Of a stretch of DNA of 64,000 bases, positions 35,998 to 45,166 are shown one piece after another; within the stretch, counting starts at the first letter, position 1, and the number at the start of each line of letters is the position of its first letter. A program made the position numbers and the translations under genes. The DNA is taken from positions 62,001-126,000 of the forward strand of contig SEFP01000003.1 of assembly GCA_004144185.1 (NCBI GenBank), given 5' to 3'. The DNA comes from Sphingobacteriales bacterium. GTDB lineage: Bacteria > Bacteroidota > Bacteroidia > Chitinophagales > Chitinophagaceae. Below the pieces are notes generated by a model, which saw only the letters and a program-made list of their open reading frames with translations, was not told the DNA's origin and did no database searches.

Positions 35998-37383
35998 ATG
36001 TTTTTTCCGAAGCGGATTTTAAGTTCGCTCCTGCTGTTGCTTTCCATCCAGGCTAGTGCTCAAACCGATAGCGCCACGCTGCATCAAATCTCCGATCAGA
36101 TTTTACTGCGCGGCGAGTGCTACAATGATCTGCGGGTGCTTTGCAAAACCATCGGACACCGGCTGAGCGCTACGCCCGAAGCGGCCCGGGCTGTGCAATG
36201 GGGCCAAAAAGCACTGCAGGCTGCCGGTGCCGACCGCGTCTGGCTACAACCGGTCATCGTTCCTAAATGGGTTCGGGGGAAAGAGTCCCTGAAACTGAAT
36301 CTAGGCAAAGGCCTTCAAACAGTTCCGATGCTGTCGTTGGGCAACTCGCAGGGCACCAACGGAAAGGATCTTTCCGGAAATCTGGTGATGGCGGAAAGTG
36401 TGGATGCGATCAAAGCACTTGGCGAAGATGCCGTGCGAGGCAACATCGTATTTCTCAACTACCGCTTCCGGCAAGACTTTGTCAACACCTTCCAGGGCTA
36501 CGGCGATGCCGCGCCCAACCGAAGCCGCGCCGCCAACGCTGCTGCGGCCCTCGGCGCGAAGGCAGTCATCATCCGCAGCGTGTCTACGGGCGTTGATGAT
36601 TACCCGCACACCGGGGCCATGCGCTATACCGACAGTACTAAAAAAATCCCGGCGGTTGCCATTGGTAACCTTACGGCCGATGCACTGGAAGCAGCCTTCC
36701 GGAACGGCCAGAAACCAACCGCAACCCTGCGTTCGGAATGCCATATGGCCGGCACGGCACCGTCTTTCAATGTCATCGGCGAAATTCAAGGCAGCGAGCG
36801 CCCGGATGAAATTCTGGTCGTTGGCGGCCATCTCGACAGCTGGGATGTGGGCGAAGGCGCACACGATGATGGCGCCGGATGCGTCCAGTCTATTGAGGTG
36901 CTACGCACGATCAAAGCGCTGGGCCTGAAGCCGAAGCGTACCATCCGCGCTGTGTTATTTATGAATGAAGAAAACGGGGTACGCGGTGGCAATGCCTACG
37001 CCGATAGCGCCGTCCGGGCAAGCGAAAAAACACTCTTTGCGTTGGAAAGCGATGCCGGTGGCCATGCGCCCCGTCATTTTGGCTTTGAATTCGGTGAAAA
37101 AGATCCGGATCAGACTGCGAAGCGCGCCCATCTGGAAGCTATGATGGAGTCGCTTGCGTTTCTGGGCGTCACCACACTGCCCGGAAGCCATGCCGGAACG
37201 GATGTAACTCCACTGATTGCAACCGGTGCTGCGGCCGGCGAACTGCTCCCCGATCCGCAACGCTATTTTGACCTTCACCATACGGCCGCGGATGTTTTTG
37301 AAACGGTGAATCACCGGGAGCTGAAACTCGGTGCCGCCTCCCTGACCGGATTGATCTGGCTGCTTTCCCAACATGGCCTCTGA
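35998..37383 (+). CDS. Secreted M28-family zinc peptidase
   Basis: 461 residues from ATG 35998, chosen because MFFPKRILSSLLLLLSIQ is a signal peptide (the frame opens at 35935). A PA-like insert lies in the first half. The M28 catalytic core has GGHLDSWD (first Zn His, about 278), AHDDGAG (bridging Asp), MNEENG (catalytic and Zn Glu), ALESDAGG and HHTAADVFE. All ligands are present, so an active aminopeptidase/carboxypeptidase-Q-like enzyme is expected in the periplasm or outside. The final 11 bp overlap the permease gene, so peptide hydrolysis and peptide uptake may be coupled. Confidence 0.92.
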   Translation: MFFPKRILSSLLLLLSIQASAQTDSATLHQISDQILLRGECYNDLRVLCKTIGHRLSATPEAARAVQWGQKALQAAGADRVWLQPVIVPKWVRGKESLKLNLGKGLQTVPMLSLGNSQGTNGKDLSGNLVMAESVDAIKALGEDAVRGNIVFLNYRFRQDFVNTFQGYGDAAPNRSRAANAAAALGAKAVIIRSVSTGVDDYPHTGAMRYTDSTKKIPAVAIGNLTADALEAAFRNGQKPTATLRSECHMAGTAPSFNVIGEIQGSERPDEILVVGGHLDSWDVGEGAHDDGAGCVQSIEVLRTIKALGLKPKRTIRAVLFMNEENGVRGGNAYADSAVRASEKTLFALESDAGGHAPRHFGFEFGEKDPDQTAKRAHLEAMMESLAFLGVTTLPGSHAGTDVTPLIATGAAAGELLPDPQRYFDLHHTAADVFETVNHRELKLGAASLTGLIWLLSQHGL

Positions 37384-38473
37384 GTCGCTTTTGCGCCGGC
37401 TGCTGCGCCGTCCGTCTGTGGTGGCGTCGCTCCTCATTATCGCAGGAACGGCCCTGATTGCCGTTTTCGCCTATGTACTGGCGCCTGATGCTACGCCCAA
37501 TGCCGCCCGCAGTATCGTTGAACTGGGTGCCAAGCCACCAGGATTTACTATCCGGTTGCTGCCCGTTCCCAGAACCGTGGTTCCGGAACCCAAATCCTGG
37601 CTTTCCCGGCTGTTTACCGGTACGCCCGACCGGTTTCAATACGTGCCGGTCAACGGGTATTTTTTAGAAGGAAACACACTGGCGGCCCGGCATTACATCG
37701 ACGATGGACTGGAAGACACCCTGCGATTTCCGCTGGCTACCCTGGTTCCGGAAGCAGGTTCACCGCCGGCACCGGCCTATCTGCAACAAACCATCCGGAA
37801 ACACACCTTTTATCTCGGCACCGACCGTTATGGCCGTGATATCTTATCCCGTTTGCTGGTAGGCGCTCGGGTAAGCATGGCCGTGGGGATGATCGCGGTG
37901 ATTTTATCGCTGAGTATTGGCTTAGTCCTCGGACTGCTGGCCGGCTACTACCGGGGACTAACCGACTCGGCGGTGATGTTTGTCATCAATATTCTCTGGG
38001 CCATCCCGACTCTGCTGCTGGTTTTTGCGCTGACCCTCGCTCTTGGCAAAGGCTTCTGGCAGATTTTCATTGCTATCGGACTGACGCTCTGGGTCAGTGC
38101 CGCCCGCTTGATTCGTGGGCAGGTGCTGGTGTTGCGCGAACTGGATTACGTACAGGCAGCCAGGGCACTGGGGTTGTCGGATTTCCGGATTCTCACCCGC
38201 CACATTCTGCCCAATATCGCCGGACCGGTACTGGTACTGGCCGCCAGCAATTTTGCCACGGCGATTTTACTGGAAGCAGGACTCAGCTTCTTAGGACTGG
38301 GCCTGCAACCGCCTGCGCCCAGCTGGGGCAGCATGATCAAAGACCACTACAACTTTCTGGTCACCAACCGACCGTTCCTGGCGCTCATTCCGGGACTGGC
38401 AATTTTGTTGCTGGTGTATGCCCTTAATATTCTGGGCAATGCCCTGCGCGATGCACTCGATGTGAAACGGTAA
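37373..38473 (+). CDS. DppC/OppC-like peptide ABC transporter permease
   Basis: 366 residues. The first helix (VVASLLIIAGTALIAVFAYVL) is followed by an unusually long periplasmic segment of about 120 residues. The core permease domain has TDRYGRDILSRLLVGAR, five helices and the EAA loop (ARALGLSDFRILTRHILPN) that contacts the ATPase. The family imports di- and oligopeptides with DppB, DppD/F and a binding protein. None of those is encoded nearby, so it must pair with distant subunits. The ATG overlaps the M28 gene end. Confidence 0.9.
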   Translation: MASESLLRRLLRRPSVVASLLIIAGTALIAVFAYVLAPDATPNAARSIVELGAKPPGFTIRLLPVPRTVVPEPKSWLSRLFTGTPDRFQYVPVNGYFLEGNTLAARHYIDDGLEDTLRFPLATLVPEAGSPPAPAYLQQTIRKHTFYLGTDRYGRDILSRLLVGARVSMAVGMIAVILSLSIGLVLGLLAGYYRGLTDSAVMFVINILWAIPTLLLVFALTLALGKGFWQIFIAIGLTLWVSAARLIRGQVLVLRELDYVQAARALGLSDFRILTRHILPNIAGPVLVLAASNFATAILLEAGLSFLGLGLQPPAPSWGSMIKDHYNFLVTNRPFLALIPGLAILLLVYALNILGNALRDALDVKR

Positions 38474-38541
38474 CGATTTATTTCGGTATGCAGTTGGCAC
38501 AATATGGTGCACCTTTACAGCTTACAAGCACGCTCTCTTTT

Positions 38542-39006
38542 ATGAAAACCGGATTTACTGAAATCAAACCGTTTGCAGGCCTGGGCGATCTGAGCTTCGG
38601 CATGACCCGCGAACAAGCCCAATCATTGCTGGGTGCCCCTTCAGAGAAAGAAACTTTCTCGCTGGATGTCGATTATGACGAACGCACCGAAGCCTGGCAT
38701 TACGATGAAGATGGACTCTCTCTTTCTTTTGACGAGTCGTTTGGCTGGAAACTCACCAGCATCGCCGCCAGCAGCGAATCGTATACTTTGGAAGGTGTTT
38801 CCCTCGTCGGTCAGACGCTGGATCACGTAACCAGTGTGTTCGAAAACAAAGGCTGGGGCACCCTCGAAGAAGATGAAGATATGGAAGACGAGTCTACCAA
38901 CAGCGCCTTGTTTTTCGTTGAAGAAAAAGGTATGAGCCTGTGGTTTGAAGAAGGCGAACTGACTGAAATTCAGTGGAACGCCGATATGGAAGAGGACGAA
39001 GAATAA
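38542..39006 (+). CDS. Acidic protein of unknown function
   Basis: 154 residues from ATG 38542 (MKTGFTEIKPFAGLGDLSFG); an in-frame ATG at 38488 is possible but less likely. It has two similar halves, each with a GLxxLxFGM- or GVSLVGQTLDHV-like turn and beta strands, and a very acidic C-terminus (ADMEEDEE). I do not recognise a named family. Cytoplasmic by composition. A long hairpin separates it from the convergent flavoprotein gene. Confidence 0.7.
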   Translation: MKTGFTEIKPFAGLGDLSFGMTREQAQSLLGAPSEKETFSLDVDYDERTEAWHYDEDGLSLSFDESFGWKLTSIAASSESYTLEGVSLVGQTLDHVTSVFENKGWGTLEEDEDMEDESTNSALFFVEEKGMSLWFEEGELTEIQWNADMEEDEE

Positions 39007-39033
39007 GACCTCCACGACCACACCTAACTATCC

Positions 39034-39077
39034 AAGAAGCGACCCGGAATTCAGCAGTGAATTCCGGGTCGCTTCTT
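39034..39077. terminator. Bidirectional hairpin between convergent genes
   Basis: AAGAAGCGACCCGGAATTC pairs perfectly with GAATTCCGGGTCGCTTCTT over 19 bp around loop AGCAGT. Confidence 0.8.
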
Positions 39078-39092
39078 GATGTAGCGGCCTAT

Positions 39093-40325
39093 CTAAGACT
39101 GACTTGACGTTGCTGCCATCGCTGCTGCGGCCAGCCAGCCACTGGCCCAGGCGTGCTGGAAATTAAAGCCCCCGGTAATGCCATCCACATCCAGCACCTC
39201 GCCGGCGAAGTAAATACCCGGATGCAGCCGGCTTTCCAGCGTTTCCGGACTTACTTCTTTAAGCGATACACCGCCGCTGGTCACAAACTCTTCCTTGAAG
39301 GTTGTTTTTCCGGAAACGGTGTACGGATCGCGAATCAGTTTTTCCAGCAGCTTCCGCTGCGGAGCTGCTTCCAGTGTGGCCCAGGTAGCATCTTCAGCAA
39401 CCCCACAGGTTTGCAGAAAAAACTGCCAAAGCCGCTTGGGCAGATCAAACGGATTTTTGCCACCCACCGACTGCCTGCCGTCCTGCTGCCGTAGTTGAAC
39501 AAATTTGGCTTTCAGCGAGGCTTCATCCAGTCCCGGTACCCAGTTGACGGAGATGGTAAACTGGTAGGCCCGATCGGCCAGTTCCCGCGCGCCCCAGGCC
39601 GAGGCCCGGAGAATCGCTGGGCCGCTCATGCCCCAGTGGGTAATCAACAGTGGACCGGTGGTTTCAATCTTGGTTCCGGAAATCCGGACGATGGCTTCCG
39701 GAACAGACACCCCCATCAGCGCGATAATAGGATTGCCGGGCATATTAAACGTAAAAAGCGACGGCACCGGCGATGCGATGGTATGTCCCAGCGTTTGCAG
39801 CAGGTTAAACCCACTCAACTGCGGCGAACCACCGGTGGTAATCAGCACGGCATCCGCCAAGACCGGTTCATGCCCGCCGAATGTAAGCTTCCAGTGTTCC
39901 CCGACTCGCTGCAACGCTTCCAGTTTGTGGTGAAAGCGGACCTCGGTGCCGTTTCGCAGCGCGGTTTCCCAGATAGCCATCGCAATCGTTTCAGCCGAAT
40001 TGGTTTCCGGAAACATCCGTCCGTCTGCCTCTCCGACAATCGATACGCCCCGTTTCTCAAACCAATCTATGGTTTGCTGCGGACCGAACCGGTGCAGGGT
40101 TTTCTTTAACCAGCGCGGACCACGGGGATACCGTTCAATCAGTTCCGGAATATCAAATAACTGATGCGTGACGTTGCAGCGCCCGCCACCGGAAGCGCGT
40201 ACCTTCTGGAGGGCTTTACCCGTTTTTTCAAACAGCAGCACCCGGTAGGCATCCGACTTCGGCAGATTGGCCGCCGCAAAGGTTCCGGCAGCACCGGCCC
40301 CGATAATAGCAATGGTTTTAGGCAC
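39093..40325 (-). CDS. HI0933/BaiN-type flavoprotein
   Basis: 410 residues. It has the N-terminal FAD dinucleotide fold IIGAGAAGTFAAANL, then KVRASGGGRCNVTH, typical of the HI0933 (BaiN-like) flavoproteins, the ADAVLITTGG segment and the C-terminal GGFNFQHAWASGWLA. Members are NAD(P)/FAD oxidoreductases of mostly unknown substrate, so the physiological role here is open. It lies 23 bp downstream of metG on the same strand and is probably co-transcribed. Confidence 0.9.
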   Translation of the reverse strand: MPKTIAIIGAGAAGTFAAANLPKSDAYRVLLFEKTGKALQKVRASGGGRCNVTHQLFDIPELIERYPRGPRWLKKTLHRFGPQQTIDWFEKRGVSIVGEADGRMFPETNSAETIAMAIWETALRNGTEVRFHHKLEALQRVGEHWKLTFGGHEPVLADAVLITTGGSPQLSGFNLLQTLGHTIASPVPSLFTFNMPGNPIIALMGVSVPEAIVRISGTKIETTGPLLITHWGMSGPAILRASAWGARELADRAYQFTISVNWVPGLDEASLKAKFVQLRQQDGRQSVGGKNPFDLPKRLWQFFLQTCGVAEDATWATLEAAPQRKLLEKLIRDPYTVSGKTTFKEEFVTSGGVSLKEVSPETLESRLHPGIYFAGEVLDVDGITGGFNFQHAWASGWLAAAAMAATSSQS

Positions 40326-40348
40326 AGTATACAGGTACAGAATTGTTC

Positions 40349-42454
40349 TTAGCGCACCTCGCTGCCACCCGGCACAGCGCTCACCGGCGCTACAAATACC
40401 AGCTTTCCGGACGTATCTTCTGCCATCAGGATCATTCCTTGGCTTTCGATGCCCCGCATTTTGCGTGGTGCCAGATTAGCTACGACGGTTACCATCCGGT
40501 TTATGATGGCTTCGGGCGTAAAATGCTGGGCAATACCCGATACAATCGTACGTGGCTGCGCCTCGCCCAGATCAACCGACAGCTTCAGCAGCTTATCCGC
40601 TTTTTCGACTTTCTCGGCGGTCAGAATTTTGCCGGCCCGCAGATCAATCTTCGCAAAATCCTCAAAGGTGATTTCAGCCTTAGCTTCCACCACAGGTGCC
40701 GGGGCGGCCTGAGGCGTTTCGGCAGGGGTTGACGGAGTCGTAGCAGCGGCGGCCTGGGCAGCGGCTTCCTTCAGTTTTTCCATTTGACGAGTGATTTCTT
40801 CGTTTTCGATTTTCCGGAACAACAACTGCGCTTCCGGAAGCGGATAATTGACTTTGAGCAGTTCCATACTACCGGCGTGTTCCCAGTCCAGCATCCGCTC
40901 CACAACCTTAAATTGCTTCATCAATTTTCGGGCGGTAAACGGCAGAAACGGATTGCAGAAGATGGCCAGGTTAGCGCTTAACTGAAGGCATACATGCAGG
41001 CAGTTGTCGATTGCTTTCTGGTTTTCGGCCTGTAGCTCCGGCGTTTTGGACAAACTCCAGGGCGCTTTTTCCTGCAGGTATTTATTGCCGGTCCGCGCCA
41101 GGTTCATCAGCGCCTGCAACCCTTCCCGGAAGCGGTACTCCCGGATAGCAGTTTCGATTTGTTTTTTGGTTTCCTGGATGGCCTCAAATACCCCGCGGTC
41201 GGCATCGTCGAGCAGATCGCCATGGATCGGTGCGACGCGACCTTTGGCCAGTTTATGCGTCAGCACCATAGTGCGGTTTACGAAGTTGCCGAATACGGCG
41301 ACCAGTTCGCTGTTGACGCGGTCCTGGAATTCTTTCCAGGTAAAATCGTTGTCTTTGGTTTCCGGTGCATTGGCGCAAAGCACATACCGCAGGGCATCCT
41401 GCATCTCCGGAAAGTCTTTCAGATACTCATCGACCCATACCGCCCAGTTGCGCGAGGTACTGACTTTCTGGCCTTCGATGTTCAGGAATTCATTGGCCGG
41501 TACGCTTTCCGGAAGCACATAACCGCCATGAGCTTTGAGCATCGCCGGAAAGATGATGCAGTGAAAGACAATATTGTCTTTGCCAATGAAATGCACCAGC
41601 TTGGTATCGTCCTGCTTCCAGTAATCCGCCCAGTCGGGGGTAAGCTCCTGCGTGGCAGAGATATAACCGATGGGCGCGTCAAACCACACATACAGCACCT
41701 TTCCTTCAGCATCAGGCACCGGGACGGGTACGCCCCAGGTACTGTCGCGGGTCATGGCGCGGGGATGCAGCCCGGCGTCGATCCAGCTTTTGCACTGGCC
41801 GTATACATTCGGCTTCCACTGGTCTTTTTTACCGGCCACCAGCCATTCCTTAAGCCAGGGTTCGTACTCATTCAGCGGAAAAAACCAGTGTTTGGTTAGC
41901 TTCTTGACCGGCGTGGCACTGCTGAGGGCACTGCGGGGATTAATCAGCTGTTCGGGCGACAAGGAGGTTCCGCATTTCTCGCACTGATCGCCGTAGGCAT
42001 TGGTATTGCCACATTCCGGACAGGTACCGACAATGTACCGGTCGGCCAGGAACACGTCTTTTTCAGGGTCGTAGTACTGTTCGCTTTCGCGCTCTTCAAA
42101 TAACCCTTTGTCGTAGAGATTCCGGAAGAAATCCTGGGCCGTTTTACGGTGCTGTTCGGAAGAGGTACGCGAATATATATCGAAGCTGATGCCCATTCCG
42201 GAAAAGCTTTCGCCGATGAGCTTGTGATACCGGTCGACGACGTCCTGAGGCGTGGTGCCTTCCTTCATGGCGCGGATCGTAATCGGTACACCGTGCTCGT
42301 CGGAGCCACAAATGAATTTCACTTCTTCCTTGCAGGCCCTTAAAAAGCGCACGTAGATATCGGCGGGCAGGTAGCAGCCGGCGAGGTGACCAATATGAAC
42401 CGGACCGTTGGCATAAGGCAATGCCGCAGTAACCAGCTGACGCTTAACATTCAT
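40349..42454 (-). CDS. metG: Methionyl-tRNA synthetase with C-terminal tRNA-binding domain
   Basis: 701 residues. It charges tRNA-Met. The class I HIGH motif appears in NGPVHIGHLAG (about 16-26), two zinc knuckles in CPECGNTNAYGDQCEKCG, and KVSTS in place of KMSKS, as common in MetG1-type enzymes. The anticodon-binding helical region is followed by an Ala/Pro-rich linker and a Trbp111-like OB-fold (FAKIDLRAGKILTAEKVEKA) that promotes dimerisation and tRNA binding. It lies 47 bp downstream of the HTH gene and 23 bp upstream of the flavoprotein gene. Confidence 0.97.
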   Translation of the reverse strand: MNVKRQLVTAALPYANGPVHIGHLAGCYLPADIYVRFLRACKEEVKFICGSDEHGVPITIRAMKEGTTPQDVVDRYHKLIGESFSGMGISFDIYSRTSSEQHRKTAQDFFRNLYDKGLFEERESEQYYDPEKDVFLADRYIVGTCPECGNTNAYGDQCEKCGTSLSPEQLINPRSALSSATPVKKLTKHWFFPLNEYEPWLKEWLVAGKKDQWKPNVYGQCKSWIDAGLHPRAMTRDSTWGVPVPVPDAEGKVLYVWFDAPIGYISATQELTPDWADYWKQDDTKLVHFIGKDNIVFHCIIFPAMLKAHGGYVLPESVPANEFLNIEGQKVSTSRNWAVWVDEYLKDFPEMQDALRYVLCANAPETKDNDFTWKEFQDRVNSELVAVFGNFVNRTMVLTHKLAKGRVAPIHGDLLDDADRGVFEAIQETKKQIETAIREYRFREGLQALMNLARTGNKYLQEKAPWSLSKTPELQAENQKAIDNCLHVCLQLSANLAIFCNPFLPFTARKLMKQFKVVERMLDWEHAGSMELLKVNYPLPEAQLLFRKIENEEITRQMEKLKEAAAQAAAATTPSTPAETPQAAPAPVVEAKAEITFEDFAKIDLRAGKILTAEKVEKADKLLKLSVDLGEAQPRTIVSGIAQHFTPEAIINRMVTVVANLAPRKMRGIESQGMILMAEDTSGKLVFVAPVSAVPGGSEVR

Positions 42455-42501
42455 GGCGCGAAAGTAACTCCTGTCGTCGGCTTCAACAGCACAAGCGGCT
42501 G

Positions 42502-42843
42502 CTACCCTTTTTTAATCTGCCCGCTCAGCGCTTTGAGTTCTTCGATACTCATGGTGCTGAGGGCCTGTATCAGATCCTGCGCCGGGGTCTCGGTCCGGAT
42601 CAATGCCGTCAGGGGCTGTGCGGTTTGGTCCTGCCCGGCATCCGGTTGCCAGACCAATAGATCATTCGGCGTACAGCGCGGGATCAGACATAGCTTTTCC
42701 AGGTGTTCGAGGGGTATGTGCCGGTATTTTCCGGAAGACAACGTGCGTGCGGCCACTACCGGGATGCCATTCTTGACCAGCCAACTGTAGGGATACCGAA
42801 TGCCGCGCAAGGCACAGAGCTCTTTGATGTGAATAGTAAGCAT
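42502..42843 (-). CDS. HTH (Cro/C1-like) putative DNA-binding protein
   Basis: 113 residues. The N-terminal 65 resemble the Cro/C1 or HTH_26 fold: IKELCALRGIRYPYSWLVKNGIP, then a recognition-helix region TLSSGKYRHIPLEHLEKLC and the closing PNDLLVW typical of this family. The C-terminus is helical and may mediate dimerisation. No signal peptide. It is the first gene of a probable HTH-metG-flavoprotein unit. About 55 bp upstream of its start begins a 21-bp-period repeat array, which may be its operator. Confidence 0.7.
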   Translation of the reverse strand: MLTIHIKELCALRGIRYPYSWLVKNGIPVVAARTLSSGKYRHIPLEHLEKLCLIPRCTPNDLLVWQPDAGQDQTAQPLTALIRTETPAQDLIQALSTMSIEELKALSGQIKKG

Positions 42844-42897
42844 ACCAGAACGTTATAGCACCAAAAATAAGAACGTATCCTATTCAACGATAGCCAT

Positions 42898-43149
42898 AAT
42901 GCACCCAGAGATCATTATAACAAACCCGGAGAGGTCTGAAACACACCCGGAGCTGTCTGAAACGAATCAGGAGAGGGCTAAAGCAGACCAGTAGATACGT
43001 ACAACACGCCGGGAGATTTCGAAAACGGTTACCGGGATGACTATAATATGTTCCTAGATCGATATAGTAGACACCTTTTCCATTTTAGTAGACACCAGGA
43101 TGTCTGTAGCGGACATAAGTATCAATTTAGCAGACTGTCAGATCGATTT
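42898..43149. repeat. Degenerate 21-bp tandem repeat array, about 12 units
   Basis: The register is constant. Units start at 42898, 42919, 42940, 42961, 42982, 43003, 43024, 43045, 43066, 43087, 43108 and 43129, with faint traces to about 43200. Early units resemble AACACACCCGGAGCTGTCTG; later ones resemble AGTAGACACCAGGATGTCTG and AGCAGACTGTCAGATCGATT. The two subtypes share phase and the core A-G-x-A-G-A-C. The array fills most of the 430-bp spacer 42844-43273 between the HTH gene and surE. Short frames through it encode heptad-like repeats but are broken by stops. Confidence 0.75.
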
Positions 43150-43273
43150 TGGAAACCGTTAGGCCAATATAAGATCCATCTTTATCCATTCAGAATATTA
43201 GAATACACATACATCATCCTACTCAAAGTTTATTTGGAACCGGGTTTCCGGAATACAAGGCTTCCGGAAACGT

Positions 43274-44059
43274 TTACGTCAGGTCATTCCACTTTTCCTG
43301 GTATTCGCGCAGCAACCGTTCATTGGTGAGGTCGAACTGGATGGGTACCACCGACGCATAGTTTTGCTCCAGAGCTTCCACATCAGTCCCCAGGGTGCTG
43401 CCCATGGGTTCGAAGCGACCGGTCATCCAGTAGTAATCCCGGCCGCGCGGGTCTTTACGGTGATCAAAGTTTTCCAGCCAGCGACCCAGAGCCATCCGGC
43501 ACAGTTTAACGCCTTTGAATTCTGCTGCGTTGCATTTCGGAATATTGACATTGAGCAGTGTATGCGATTCGGCACCGTCGGCAATCATCCGTTTTAAAAT
43601 GCGGCGCGCTACATCGCCTGCCAGTGAAAAATCGGCGTCCCAGCTGTAATCAAAAAGCGAAAACCCAATTGATGGAATGCCTTCAATAGCCGCTTCCATC
43701 GCAGCACTCATGGTTCCGGAATACAGGACGTTGATGCTGTGATTGGCGCCGTGGTTGATTCCGGACACGCAGAAATCAGGGCGATATCCGAGGATTTTAT
43801 CGCGCGCCAGTTTTACGCAATCCACTGGCGTACCGGTGCTCTGCCAGGCGTCGATGCCTTCAAACAGGTTTTCGACTTTATCCAGACGCAGCGGCTTTCC
43901 GATGGTTACGGCGTGTCCCATAGCACTTTGCGGGGCATCCGGCGCAACGACAATCACCTTGCCCAGTCCGCGCACCGCTTCGACCAGTGCACGGATTCCC
44001 GGCGCGGTAATGCCGTCGTCGTTGGTAACCAGAATCGTAGGTAAGTTGGCGTTGTTCAT
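43274..44059 (-). CDS. surE: 5'/3'-nucleotidase SurE
   Basis: 261 residues. SurE is a metal-dependent phosphatase of nucleoside 5'- and 3'-monophosphates linked to stress survival. The acidic metal site NDDG lies at 13-16 in ILVTNDDGITAPGI, followed by APDAPQSAMGHAVT (catalytic Ser/Asn region) and SGINHGANHSINVLYSGT. Typical length and complete motifs. A TTCCGGAA copy lies just upstream of the start. Confidence 0.95.
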   Translation of the reverse strand: MNNANLPTILVTNDDGITAPGIRALVEAVRGLGKVIVVAPDAPQSAMGHAVTIGKPLRLDKVENLFEGIDAWQSTGTPVDCVKLARDKILGYRPDFCVSGINHGANHSINVLYSGTMSAAMEAAIEGIPSIGFSLFDYSWDADFSLAGDVARRILKRMIADGAESHTLLNVNIPKCNAAEFKGVKLCRMALGRWLENFDHRKDPRGRDYYWMTGRFEPMGSTLGTDVEALEQNYASVVPIQFDLTNERLLREYQEKWNDLT

Positions 44060-44136
44060 AGCAGTAAAGGAGGTTCCGGAATCGATGTATTTAAAGGCGT
44101 CAAAGCTACCGCACCCGGTTGGGGTTCGTACCTAAA

Positions 44137-44170
44137 GAAACCGATACGCTTTTGAAGTCGTACCGGTTTC
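44137..44170 (-). terminator. Hairpin after the ABC-2 permease gene
   Basis: GAAACCGATACG and CGTACCGGTTTC pair imperfectly (10-12 bp) around an A/T-rich loop. On the minus strand the hairpin is followed by TTTAGG. It lies in the 44060-44310 spacer, which otherwise shows no gene. Confidence 0.5.
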
Positions 44171-44310
44171 TCAATAGCTACTACGCCCATATCTGTATCC
44201 GCAGCTAAAAACACGTCCCGGTAGTTTCCGGAAACCAGTATCCCCTAAACGCACCCTCACCAGCCCTGTAAGGGCGGCAGTACGGTAGAAGGCGACCTTC
44301 CGGTAGCCGT

Positions 44311-45093
44311 TTAGAAATCCCGTTTCAGGATCAGGCGTTTGGCAGCGAGGTAATACACCCCGATCCACAGCAGGCTTACCAATGCGTAGATCCATGAATC
44401 GAATCTGGGACCGGTAAAAATCATATTGCCGAATAACTTGGCAATCGGAAGCGGCAGCAGCTCGTCCGATGCCTGTAAGGGCAGTAAATTCCCGACGGGT
44501 TGCGCTTTCAGGTTAATCAGCGACGAGAATATGTTTTCCAGGATAAACGCATACAGAAAAAACAGACCGATCGCCAACCCGCTACGCCGGATCCACAGCG
44601 CAATCAGCGTGGCAAAACCGAGGTAATTGATGGTATAGATAAAGAAGAACAGCAGCTTTTCCCAGCCGCCGCCGATTCCGGAAGCACCGCCGATCGAGAA
44701 CCCCATGATGAGTCCTACAACGAGGACATACAGCGTTGCCAAGACTCCGCCGATCAGCACCAAGGCGGCTTTGCTGTGCAGGAAATCCAGCCGCGTCCAG
44801 CCGTCGATCACATTTTGCCGATGCGTACGGAAACTATACTCATTACACACCAGGATAATCATCAGGATCGAAAGCACCAGCACAAACAGGCCGCCCCAGA
44901 ATCCCAGATTCCCCCAGACCTCAGGAAAGGAGTAGGCGGTGGACAGAAACATAGAAGCGCCGGGTTTGGAGCGAACCACACTGTAAATACCCCAGTTCCA
45001 CACAGGCAGCAATAGCAGAAACATGATGGCCAGAATCCGGAACGTACGGTACTTTTTGATTTTCAGCCATTCAATGGCCAGTAAGTCTTTCAT
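44311..45093 (-). CDS. ABC-2 type transporter permease
   Basis: 260 residues with six membrane helices. The N-terminus is MKDLLAIEWLKIKKYRTFRI, and the helices include LFVLVLSILMIILVCNEY and VLATLYVLVVGLIMGFSI. It should pair with the ATPase encoded 73 bp upstream on the same strand. Export of an antibiotic, lipid or polymer is typical for the family; the substrate is unknown. Confidence 0.88.
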   Translation of the reverse strand: MKDLLAIEWLKIKKYRTFRILAIMFLLLLPVWNWGIYSVVRSKPGASMFLSTAYSFPEVWGNLGFWGGLFVLVLSILMIILVCNEYSFRTHRQNVIDGWTRLDFLHSKAALVLIGGVLATLYVLVVGLIMGFSIGGASGIGGGWEKLLFFFIYTINYLGFATLIALWIRRSGLAIGLFFLYAFILENIFSSLINLKAQPVGNLLPLQASDELLPLPIAKLFGNMIFTGPRFDSWIYALVSLLWIGVYYLAAKRLILKRDF

Positions 45094-45166
45094 AGACGGA
45101 AGGGAAACAAAGTCGTGGTAAAGGGTTCATTCCGGACGGCTGAAATAGCGTCCGGAAATCGGTTGG

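Noticed and set aside
41159-41899. 246-codon plus-strand frame inside metG
   Set aside because: Antisense shadow of conserved synthetase sequence.
42898-43149. CRISPR array
   Set aside because: Repeats are contiguous 21-bp degenerate units without unique spacers and without cas genes nearby.
43048-43329. 93-codon frame running through the 21-bp array into surE
   Set aside because: Heptad-like at first (YSRHLFH, FSRHQDV), but it continues into the 3' end of surE antisense. Treated as part of the repeat relic, not a gene.
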